Positions 51,110 to 60,100 of a DNA stretch of 64,000 bases are shown piece after piece (positions within the stretch are counted from its first letter, which is position 1; every line of letters begins with the position of its first letter). The stretch spans positions 15,353 through 79,352 of the forward strand of contig CAZMGH010000007.1 in assembly GCA_964565805.1 (NCBI GenBank), read 5' to 3'. Under the pieces are notes generated by a model that was not told where the DNA came from, searched no databases, and was given only the letters and a program-made list of their open reading frames with translations. The stretch comes from Catenibacillus sp964565805. GTDB taxonomy: Bacteria; Bacillota; Clostridia; Lachnospirales; Lachnospiraceae. The position numbers and the translations under genes are program-made.

Positions 51110-53353
51110 CTACAATCTTAGTTTTGTACCTTTTGTATCTCTTTTTGAAAGTTTGATACGGGTGGCGGCAATGGTTTTGTCGTTATACTGGATCATTTCT
51201 TCGGATGGGTTTGTTAAAAGCCAAATGTGTTCTACGCTGTCCTGGTCCGAAAGGCGAATACTGCGGACACCGATAGCCCCTTTCTTCTTTTCCGGAATTT
51301 CCTCTGTCAAAAATCGGATAAATACGCCGTTTTTTGTTTGAAGAACAATATTTTTCTCATCCTTTAGCGGGAAGATCCCTGTAATCGTGTCGTTTTCCAT
51401 AAGTTTTGCAGCGGCAATGGTCCGCTTGCTTACGTTAAATTCTGTCCCGGCAACGACTTTCAGATAACCGTTTTTGCTGGCGAAAAGAAGCCTGGAAGAG
51501 ATCACATGGCTTAATGCGTTTACATAGACCATCCGTTCTCCGGAACTGTCATAATTACACAGATTATCGGCAGGAAGTCCTTTATCCCGAAAGCGCCCAA
51601 GAGGCACATCAGAGGCCTTGATCAGGTGGAGCCGCCCGGTATTGGTAAACAGGGCAATGCGGTCTGTGTTCATACAGTGGAAAACATATTTGTTTTCACT
51701 GTCAGCAGCCTCCTGATTCCGGTCATATGTCTGAGTGTCAATGCACTTACAGTAACCGAAACGGTCCATAAGGAAGACCACTTCCATTTCCTCAAACTTC
51801 TTTTCTTCATAAACAGCTGCCGCCGCATTTTCAATCGTTGTTTTTCTTGGAACTCCATAGGACTTTTTGATCTGATCCAATTCCTTTTTTATAACCCTGG
51901 ACATGCTTGAGTGGTTTTCCAAAATATCCTCATAGGAAGCAATGTTTTTCAGGGTTTTTTCGTGTTCCTGTTCTAATGCGGCAATCTCAAGGCCGATCAG
52001 TCGATAAAGACGCATTTCCAAAATGGCTGTAGCCTGTTTTTCTGTAAAGCGCAGCTTTGAGGCAGCCTTCTGGGAGGTTTTTGTCTTAAAGCGGATACCC
52101 TCAGTGATACCCTCCACAAGACATGCCTTAGCCTGTTTGAGATTTTGGCTGCCCCGGAGGATTTCAATGATCAGGTCGATGACATCGCAGGCTTTAATTA
52201 GTCCTTCCTGGATCTCTTTCTTTTCCAGTTCTTTGGAAAGAAGATTGCGGTATTTTCGGGTAGCGATCTCAAACTGGAAATCCAGAAAATATTCAATAAT
52301 TCCTTTTAAACCAAGGGTTTCCGGACGTCCGTTGGCAACGGCCAGCATATTAACGCCGAAGCTGTCTTCGAGTCGGGTTTTTTTATAAAGCATGTTGGTG
52401 AGCTGGTCAATATCCGCGTTTTTCTTTAGCTCAAGAACGATGCGAATCCCCTCTTTGGAGGACTGGTTGGAAATATCTACAATATCGGTTGTCTTTTTTG
52501 TCTCTACAAGACTATAGACATCGTTAAGGAATTTTCCAATATTGGCACCGATCATGGTGTAAGGAATCTCGCTGATAACCAGACGATCACGGCCGCCTTT
52601 GCCTTTTTCCACAGAAACCCGTCCCCGAAGCTTGATCTTACCCTGACCGGTCTCATAGATCTGCTCCAGTTCATCTTTATTAATAACAATGCCTCCAGTA
52701 GGAAAGTCAGGGCCTTTAATATAGTTCATCAGCTCCCGGGTGGTGATCTGATTATTATCCATGTAGGCCTTTACTCCATCGATCACCTCACCCAGATTGT
52801 GGGGCGGGATGCTGGTAGCCATACCTACGGCAATGCCGTCAGATCCGTTAACCAGCAGGTTCGGGATACGTACCGGAAGAACGGAAGGTTCTTTCTCGGT
52901 TTCATCAAAATTTGGTACAAAATCTACCACATCTTTATCAAGATCTGATAAAAACGCTTCCTGAGTCACTTTGGCCAGCCTTGCCTCAGTGTAACGCATG
53001 GCAGCGGCCCCGTCGCCTTCAATGGACCCAAAATTGCCGTGTCCGTCTACCAGGGGAAGGCCCTTTTTAAAATCCTGGGCCATGACCACCAACGCTTCAT
53101 AAATGGAAGTGTCTCCGTGAGGGTGGTATTTACCCATAGTATCTCCTACAATACGGGCGCACTTTCGATAAGGCCGGTCATACCGGATTCCCAGTTCGTT
53201 CATGTCATAAAGGGTGCGTCGCTGTACCGGTTTTAAACCATCCCTTACATCCGGAAGGGCACGGGCGATAATAACGCTCATGGCATAATCAATATAGGAT
53301 TTTTGCATGATCTCCGAATATTCAGTGCGTAAAATCTGTTCTTCTTTATTCAT
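51110..53353 (-). CDS. parC: Type IIA topoisomerase subunit A, topoisomerase IV-like
   Basis: Cuts and rejoins DNA to decatenate chromosomes. 747 residues. The catalytic Tyr is in AAMRYTEARL (about residue 118); the quinolone-contact region reads HPHGDTSIYEALV, with Thr at the usual Ser position. The C-terminal propeller lacks a canonical GyrA box: GRFRDKGLPADNL and EKKKGAIG occupy the likely place instead of QRRGGKG, so decatenase rather than gyrase activity is more likely. The start is well placed, 71 bases after parE. Some annotations of close relatives call this pair a gyrase, so the name is provisional. Confidence 0.85.
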   Translation of the reverse strand: MNKEEQILRTEYSEIMQKSYIDYAMSVIIARALPDVRDGLKPVQRRTLYDMNELGIRYDRPYRKCARIVGDTMGKYHPHGDTSIYEALVVMAQDFKKGLPLVDGHGNFGSIEGDGAAAMRYTEARLAKVTQEAFLSDLDKDVVDFVPNFDETEKEPSVLPVRIPNLLVNGSDGIAVGMATSIPPHNLGEVIDGVKAYMDNNQITTRELMNYIKGPDFPTGGIVINKDELEQIYETGQGKIKLRGRVSVEKGKGGRDRLVISEIPYTMIGANIGKFLNDVYSLVETKKTTDIVDISNQSSKEGIRIVLELKKNADIDQLTNMLYKKTRLEDSFGVNMLAVANGRPETLGLKGIIEYFLDFQFEIATRKYRNLLSKELEKKEIQEGLIKACDVIDLIIEILRGSQNLKQAKACLVEGITEGIRFKTKTSQKAASKLRFTEKQATAILEMRLYRLIGLEIAALEQEHEKTLKNIASYEDILENHSSMSRVIKKELDQIKKSYGVPRKTTIENAAAAVYEEKKFEEMEVVFLMDRFGYCKCIDTQTYDRNQEAADSENKYVFHCMNTDRIALFTNTGRLHLIKASDVPLGRFRDKGLPADNLCNYDSSGERMVYVNALSHVISSRLLFASKNGYLKVVAGTEFNVSKRTIAAAKLMENDTITGIFPLKDEKNIVLQTKNGVFIRFLTEEIPEKKKGAIGVRSIRLSDQDSVEHIWLLTNPSEEMIQYNDKTIAATRIKLSKRDTKGTKLRL

Positions 53354-53424
53354 AAATTATTCAACCTCTTTGATCTATCCATAAATGGTCCTGTTTGGCC
53401 TGTCAGGAAGAAGTCCTGACACAT

Positions 53425-55344
53425 TTAAATATCCAGCTCAGCATCCTGAGCGTGACTGTAGATAAAAGCCCGGCGGGGCGGTACATCTGTACCCATGAGC
53501 ATTTCGGTAACATCCGAGGCCATGCGGGCGTCTTCAATTTCTACTAGCTTAAGAATACGGGTTTCAGGATTTAATGTGGTTTCCCAAAGCTGCTGAGCAT
53601 CCATTTCTCCGAGACCTTTATAACGCTGGAGAGTAAAGGACCCTTTGTGAGTCTTGCGATACTTTTCCAGGGCTTTATCATCATAAAGATATTCTTCTTT
53701 GCCCCGGGCAGGCATGGCCTTGTATAAAGGAGGCATGGCAATATAAACATGCCCCTCATAGATCAGCTCCGGCATGAACCGGTAAAATAAAGTAAGCAGG
53801 AGAGTACAAATATGGGCTCCGTCCACGTCCGCATCGGCCATGATGATAATCTTGTTGTAGCGCAGCTTAGTAATGTCAAAGTCATTACCGTAGCCTTCGG
53901 AAAATCCGCAGCCGAAAGCATTGATCATGGTTTTGATCTCTGCATTAGCCAAGACTTTGTCAATACTTGCTTTTTCCACGTTCAGGATCTTTCCCCGGAT
54001 CGGCAGGATGGCCTGGAAATTACGGTCCCGGGCAGTTTTTGCTGAACCGCCGGCAGAATCTCCCTCTACAATAAAAATTTCGCACTGACTGGGATTTCTG
54101 CTTTCACAGTTGGCCAGTTTGCCGTTAGAATCAAAGGAAAATTTCTGCTTAGTCAGAAGGTTTGTTTTGGCTCTTTCTTCAGATTTTCGGATCTTGGCTG
54201 CTTTTTGGGCGCAGGCCAGGACATTTTTTAACACATCCAGATTCCGGTCAAAATAAAGCTGGATCTCCTCGCCGGTAACTTTGCTGGTGGCCCGGGCCGC
54301 GTCCTGGTTATCCAGCTTTGTTTTGGTCTGTCCTTCAAAGCGTGGAGCAGGGTGTTTCATGGATATAACGGCAGTCATGCCGTTTCGTATATCTGTTCCT
54401 GTAAAATTAGCGTCCTTTTCCTTCAGGATTCCCAGTTCCCGGGCATAGCTGTTCATTACTGTAGTGAACATAGTCTTAAAGCCGGTAATATGGGTTCCTC
54501 CTTCTGCGTTGTAAATGTTGTTGCAGAAACCAAGGACGTTTTCATGAAATTCGTTTACATACTGGAATGCTGCTTCTACAGTGATCCCCTCAGATTCCCC
54601 TTTAAAATAAATAGGGTCGTGGATACATTCTTTGTTTTTATTCAGATCCCGTACAAAGCCGATGATGCCTTTTTCCTCATGGAATTCTATATGTTCCAAA
54701 GGTTCCTGACGCCGGTCTTCAAAAATAATGGTCAGCTTTGGATTAAGGTAAGCGGTTTCGTGGAGTCTGCTTTTGATTTCATCCGCTTTAAAGCGGGTTT
54801 TTTCAAAAATCTCACCATCCGGCAGAAAATTAATCGTGGTACCGTTTTTTTTCGTGCGCCCGATGGTAGGGAGTAGGCCATCTTCCAAAGAGATGACAGG
54901 AATACCCTGTTCATACCGGTCGTGGTGGATATAGCCATTCCGGGAAATCTGTACGTCCAGATAGGCGGAGAGGGCGTTGACCACAGAGGAACCTACACCG
55001 TGAAGACCTCCGCTGGTTTTGTAAACAGAGTCATCAAATTTTCCTCCGGCATGAAGGGTGGTAAAGACGACTCTTTCCGCGGAAACGCCTTTGCTGTGAA
55101 GATCCACAGGGATGCCCCGGCCGTTATCAGAAATGGTGGCAGAGCCATCCTTTTCCAGATAAACCCGGATCTGGTCGCAATAACCGGCAAGGTGCTCATC
55201 AACAGAATTGTCTACGATTTCATAGATCAGATGATTCAGTCCTTTCCGGGAAACACTGCCGATGTACATTCCCGGCCGTTTCCTTACAGCCTCAAGGCCT
55301 TCCAGCACGGAAATACTGTCAGCATCGTATGTATTTTTTGACAT
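53425..55344 (-). CDS. parE: Type IIA topoisomerase subunit B, topoisomerase IV-like
   Basis: ATPase subunit pairing with the downstream subunit A. 639 residues: GHKL ATPase opening VLEGLEAVRKRPGMYIGS and YEIVDNSVDEHLAG (catalytic Glu and Asn), DNGRGIPV, a Gly-rich lid GGLHGVGSSVVNALS, and the TOPRIM EGDSAGGSAK with the DADVDGAHI metal site. The length lacks the 160-residue insertion of proteobacterial GyrB. AAAGGAG lies 8 bases before the ATG. It leads the parE-parC operon with its own promoter. Confidence 0.9.
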   Translation of the reverse strand: MSKNTYDADSISVLEGLEAVRKRPGMYIGSVSRKGLNHLIYEIVDNSVDEHLAGYCDQIRVYLEKDGSATISDNGRGIPVDLHSKGVSAERVVFTTLHAGGKFDDSVYKTSGGLHGVGSSVVNALSAYLDVQISRNGYIHHDRYEQGIPVISLEDGLLPTIGRTKKNGTTINFLPDGEIFEKTRFKADEIKSRLHETAYLNPKLTIIFEDRRQEPLEHIEFHEEKGIIGFVRDLNKNKECIHDPIYFKGESEGITVEAAFQYVNEFHENVLGFCNNIYNAEGGTHITGFKTMFTTVMNSYARELGILKEKDANFTGTDIRNGMTAVISMKHPAPRFEGQTKTKLDNQDAARATSKVTGEEIQLYFDRNLDVLKNVLACAQKAAKIRKSEERAKTNLLTKQKFSFDSNGKLANCESRNPSQCEIFIVEGDSAGGSAKTARDRNFQAILPIRGKILNVEKASIDKVLANAEIKTMINAFGCGFSEGYGNDFDITKLRYNKIIIMADADVDGAHICTLLLTLFYRFMPELIYEGHVYIAMPPLYKAMPARGKEEYLYDDKALEKYRKTHKGSFTLQRYKGLGEMDAQQLWETTLNPETRILKLVEIEDARMASDVTEMLMGTDVPPRRAFIYSHAQDAELDI

Positions 55345-55513
55345 ATAAAAACTCCTTTAATGTGTGCCGCCAAAAGGACAGAGTTCCTTTTATTGGCTGG
55401 GATTTATGGATTTTAACAGCTGGTACTGCAGCGCAAGCGTTTGTTGGATCGCAAAAAATCAAGTGGAACGCAATCCATGTCTCATGCTCATTTGTCGGGC
55501 AACTCAGTTAATT

Positions 55514-55542
55514 ATTATAACATGAAGTTTAAATAAGAACAA
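55514..55542 (-). promoter_or_regulatory. Promoter of parE-parC
   Basis: Minus-strand TTGTTC (55542-55537) and TATAAT (55519-55514), 17 bases apart, with TG before the -10. The transcript leader is about 165 bases. Confidence 0.7.
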
Positions 55543-55570
55543 GCGTTTGGTTTGAATATTTGAATAATTT

Positions 55571-55608
55571 GATACCAGCGTCAAAATATCTTTTGACGCC
55601 TTCATCAT
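55571..55608 (+). repeat. Dispersed palindromic repeat, diverged copy 3
   Basis: GATACCAGCGTCAAAA pairs with TTTTGACGC, followed by CTTCATCAT. Compared with the other copies, the stem change GGTCAA to GCGTCAA on the left is matched by TTGACC to TTGACGC on the right, so pairing is kept. The left ATGATG arm is lost. Confidence 0.7.
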
Positions 55609-55641
55609 AGTTTAGGTCCCTTCGTCATTTTATAGGAAAAT

Positions 55642-55671
55642 AAAAAAGACAGCAACGTTCGCTGTCTTTTT
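55642..55671 (+). terminator. Isolated terminator-like hairpin
   Basis: AAAAAAGACAGC / GCTGTCTTTTT around AACGTTC. No plus-strand gene ends here, so it may end an unrecognised small RNA or terminate in the minus direction. Confidence 0.65.
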
Positions 55672-56042
55672 AAAGGAGAAGGTATTTTTTGTTTTTATGG
55701 GGGTAACAAAAAACTATAAACAAAACAATGTATTGGGGAGGGTTTGTTTACAATCTTTATTATACTCAAATTCCCTTATAAGTGTTCACAAACATAGAAA
55801 AATAAAAAAACAAAAATTGTGCAGATTGATTTTGAGAAAAATTTTTTGTGGCAAATTGTACAGAAGAAATACCTTTGCGGCAAATGCCATGGAAAAAACG
55901 CCCTTTGTGGATGGAAGCACACCCAATAGGGGTGTGGGTTAGGAGTAAAGGGGAGTAAAGGGAAGTGGCGGGGAATCGCACTGCGTGCTAAAATATAATC
56001 AGCAAATTGGGTAAGGGAAGTTTAGAAAAGCGAGGGAGTTAC
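55672..56042. other. AT-rich intergenic region without a supported gene
   Basis: One 81-codon frame (55697-55942, plus) is present but its composition (basic, Asn/Lys/Arg/Ile-rich) and the T-run before it look like chance. TGCTAAAAT at 55986-55994 or TATAAT at 55994-55999 may be the -10 of the lipoprotein gene. Confidence 0.5.
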
Positions 56043-56891
56043 ATGAAGCTGGAAAATATAAAGCCCAAAAATATGAAGCTGAAAAAACTTGTGACCATCC
56101 TGATCGGATCGGCATTGATCATTGAAGGATGCGGCGGGGGATGTGGCAGCGCTGTGTCTTCCGGGGACAGGGCTGAAACAGAAACAATCATGATTCAGGG
56201 AACAGAAGCGATACAGGAGACTGAAACGATACAGGGAACGGGATCCATGCAGGAGACTGAAACGACACAGGGGAATGAGTTCGTGCATGACACTGAAACC
56301 ATAATCGGCAGTAAGGATGAGACATTTGAAGAGACTAAATATTCAGATGAAATACCCGTGGAAGTCGATATTCCAGCTGTGGGCGAAAAGATAGCTGCAG
56401 GACTGATTGGGGATAAGGAGACAAAAAAGCAGACGGATGAAGCAGCGGCGGCAAAGACAGCAGATCCCGTCACAGAAGTTTCCGGTACAGAAAGCAGCGG
56501 CGGCAAAGGGACTGCAAATAAAGGAAATCCGCAGACAAAGCCGCCGGAAACCCAGCATACCCACACATGGGTTGCGCAAACGACTACAGTACATCATGAT
56601 GCTGTGACAGAACAGGTGTGGGTGCAGGATAGTGAGGCTTGGGATGAGGCGGTGTATAGTACAAAGATCGTGTGCGGCTGTGGAGCTCAATTTGATTCTG
56701 TGGAAGGAGCAAATGGTTGGGAATATCATTCGGCATTTGGCTGTCCGTATGGATATTCAGTACAATCGGTTCAAACGGGAACTATCCGTCATGAGGCCAC
56801 AGGCCATTATGAAACTAAAGTGATTCAACAGGCTTATGATGAGACGGTGACTACCGGATATGTATGCAGTGGATGCGCAGCAACAAAATAA
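56043..56891 (+). CDS. Secreted Cys-rich lipoprotein-like protein
   Basis: 282 residues. An N-terminal hydrophobic segment, KKLVTILIGSALIIEGC, looks like a lipoprotein signal with an atypical lipobox (IIEGC). Then a low-complexity region repeats the TETIQGT/QETET theme (about 45-95), an acidic/Thr stretch follows, and the C-terminal 110 residues form a compact His/Cys/Trp-rich domain: HTHTWVAQTTTVHHDAVTEQ, CGCGAQF, AFGCPYGYS, HEATGHYETKV and YVCSGCAATK. The CxC and CxxC pairs suggest a zinc-ribbon-like fold. GAGGG at 56032-56036 is 6 bases before the ATG. Similar His/Cys-rich surface domains occur in gut Firmicutes; function is unknown. It precedes the giant surface protein. Confidence 0.7.
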   Translation: MKLENIKPKNMKLKKLVTILIGSALIIEGCGGGCGSAVSSGDRAETETIMIQGTEAIQETETIQGTGSMQETETTQGNEFVHDTETIIGSKDETFEETKYSDEIPVEVDIPAVGEKIAAGLIGDKETKKQTDEAAAAKTADPVTEVSGTESSGGKGTANKGNPQTKPPETQHTHTWVAQTTTVHHDAVTEQVWVQDSEAWDEAVYSTKIVCGCGAQFDSVEGANGWEYHSAFGCPYGYSVQSVQTGTIRHEATGHYETKVIQQAYDETVTTGYVCSGCAATK

Positions 56892-56905
56892 CTGAATAAA
56901 ATTAG

Positions 56906-56943
56906 AAGCCAATGAGTGCCTTACGCGTACCATTGGCTTTTTT
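56906..56943 (+). terminator. Terminator after the Cys-rich lipoprotein gene
   Basis: AAGCCAATG / CATTGGCTT around a 16-base loop, followed by TTTTTA. Confidence 0.85.
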
Positions 56944-57126
56944 ATGCCCGGATTTCAAAACATGCCGAAATTGGGTACGCAGCGCATATGAAAAATCCAG
57001 AGGATTATCATGTCTGATCTTCTGCTTTTATAGATATTTTACCAGAAAAGGGGGATCGTTTTTGTAACCTGTAAAAAAGAAAGATCGAAAAACAGTCTTT
57101 CTTCAACAAAAAGAGGAGTGTAGAAA

Positions 57127-60100
57127 ATGAAAAAGATCAAGAAAAAATTAAGATCATTCATTAGCCTTTTCCTTGCCGTTTGCATGACAGTCTCTATGCT
57201 GCCGTCTGGTGTACTGGCATCTGAAACCGGTGGAACAGAGGTTCCTTCAGATCCGGTGATTGATAGCTTTGATCCCTATGATTGCTATGGATCGGATCCA
57301 TATCTGTCCATAGACGATTATACATCGGAAAGTCAGCTTCCTGAAACCCTGAAAGTGCATCTCTCTAATGGAGAAAATGCTGAGATTAAAATTGCCTGGA
57401 AGACTGTTGCGGAAACGGAAGCGTATATTGATTTTGAGTCACAGCTTCCGGAGGATTATAATGTATCAGAAACACTGCGGAATGACATTGCAAACGGTAA
57501 GGCGCGTCTGCCTTGGATCAGGGCATCTTTGCCAATATCAGCTGAAAACTCAGGAGCGGGCCAGCAGGTTATCATATCCTTTAGTATGACCGGAGCCAGT
57601 GTAAATCTTCCTAAAGGCACTTTGGAGGAAGCTTTGGCCTCCTTGCCATCCACAGTGCAGGTCACTTTAGAGGACGGGCAGACGGTTGATATACCGGCAT
57701 CCTGGGAGTGTACGGATGATTATGAGCATACAGAATATGACCTTTATACCTTTGATCTTGTACTGCCGGAAGGATATATTTTAGGCGGCGATCTGACAGA
57801 ATGGGATCTGCCTTACTATGAAGTAAATATATCTGATATGTACAGCAAGGAAGTCCGACATTCCTGGACATCGAACCCAGATGGGACGGTTACGATCGAT
57901 CTGGCTTTGGGCGCAACTCAGGACATTGTGGCCTATCTTGAAGCTAATGCAAACCTGTATCTTGGAACGCCATATAATGGAGATTTTGATGATCCGTCAA
58001 AAAGCGGTGTGCCTGGCGTAGGCATGAATTGTACAGGATTTGTGGGTCATGTTCTTATGGCATGCGGCGCGGATCTTTCCCCTATCGTGCAGACCAGTAT
58101 GCCGTCATACCTGGCTAAGGCATGGACAAATCTGTCCTGTTGGGAATGGTGGATTGATAACAATCCGGATATTATTTCTTATCGTTTTAATTCCACTGCA
58201 GACGCTTTAGCCAGCGGTATCCTGGAGAAAGGTGACATCATTATTTATGAGCCGGATGTATCTGTCTGGAATGCCGGTCAGGATGCCTATGGAAATAAAG
58301 CGGATTGTCATATTGGTTTTTTCTGGGGCGATGATTCCCATGACAATAAGTTTTGGCACTCAAGCCATGACACTGTGGGGATCGAAGGATCTGACCGTAT
58401 CGTTTATGCCGGGACAAATCCAGGAAACCAGATTTCCCAGCTTGCGCCGAAATGTGTCAGTTATTGTTATGTTGTAAAAACGACTCATCCTCAAACCGGG
58501 TATCTGCAGCTGCAAAAAAAATCCTCAAATTCGGCGATGACTGATGGAAACAGTTGTTATTCCCTGGAAGGCGCTGAGTATGGTGTGTATACGGATGCCC
58601 AGTGTACCGCTCAAAATCGGGTGGCCACGTTGACAACAGATGCGGACGGAAAATCAGAAACCATTGAACTGGATGCAGGAATTTACTATGTAAAAGAGAC
58701 AAAGGCATCCAAAGGCTTTGCTATTGATGGAACAACCTATACCGTAGAAGTGACCAATGGCCATACAGCTAAAGTCCCGGCAGTGGTGCAGTCTGTAGAA
58801 ACACCGCTCAACGACCCGTTAGCTATAACTTTAGCAAAGATTGATGCTGAATCAGGTTCTTCGATTTCACAAGGAGCTGCTTCGTTGGCAGGCGCTCAAT
58901 TTACCATTTGCTATTATGATGGGTATTACACTAAAGATACTTTGCCAAGTACACCTAAAAAAACATGGGTTATCGAAACGAAAAAACTCACTATGGGTGA
59001 ACAGACTAGATACTATGCCCAGTTATCAGAGAGCTATAAAGTTGCTGGGGATGATTTCTATTATGTAAATGGAATAGTAACCTTGCCATTAGGAACAATA
59101 ACCATCCAGGAAACGAAAGCCCCGGAAGGATATATCCTGGACGGAGCTTATCTTCAGCCTTCAACTGGCGGAGATCGTGTCACAGGGATGTATGTGGCCC
59201 AGATCAAGGACTATGGCTCTACAGCTCGGCTGGATGGCGGCAATGAATACATCGTTGCGGATTATGCCGGACGGGGCGGTGTGAAGATTCAGAAACGGGA
59301 CGCCGAAACTTCCGATACCACGGCCCAGGGAAACGCAAGCCTTGCCGGGGCAGGGTTCTCCATTATCAATCAAAGCGCTAATCCTGTCTATGTAAGTGGA
59401 AAACTCTACGGGAAAGGCGAAACGGTGGCTGTGATCACGACAAATGAAGCTGGACTGGCTCAGACGGCAGCGGATCTTCTCCCCTATGGTACATATCAGA
59501 TTACTGAAACAAATCCACCGACAGGCTATACCGGCGATGGGACGATCACCCGGGAGTTTACCATTACTCAGGATGGGGTCACTGTGGATCTGACGGATAC
59601 GGATCATTCCATTTTTAACGAAGTGATCCGCGGCGGCGTGAAGGTTCAGAAGCGTGACCTTCAGTCGAATGACGGAACCGCCCAAGGCGGCGGGACGCTG
59701 GAAGGCGCGGTTTTTGAGATCACCAACATGAGTTCCGGCGCTGTTATTGTAAATGACAAATCCTATGGGCCTGGCGAAGTTGTAGCCCGTATCAGCACTG
59801 ATGTCAATGGTCTGGCCCAGACGGAAGCTGATCTCCTGCCTTTTGGCGTGTATAAGATCACAGAAGTAACGCCGCCCAAAGGCTATTTGGGGGAAGGCAT
59901 CCTGGAACGTTCTTTTATGATCTCCAGGGACGGCGTGATGACGGATCTAACTGGAGAGGATCAGTCCATCAAAAACCAGGTGATCCGAGGAGATTTTGAA
60001 CTGACAAAGATTGATTCGGATACTCAAAATGCCATGGCGGGGATCCCTTTTAGGATCACATCCAATACCACCGGGGAATCCCATACCTTTACCACCGATG

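Noticed and set aside
51110..53353. Calling the subunit A gene gyrA
   Set aside because: No GyrA-box (QRRGGKG type) is visible in the C-terminal propeller, so topoisomerase IV is more likely, though not proven.
55697..55942. 81-codon plus-strand frame after the isolated terminator
   Set aside because: Composition is what AT-rich non-coding DNA gives; no usable ribosome site.
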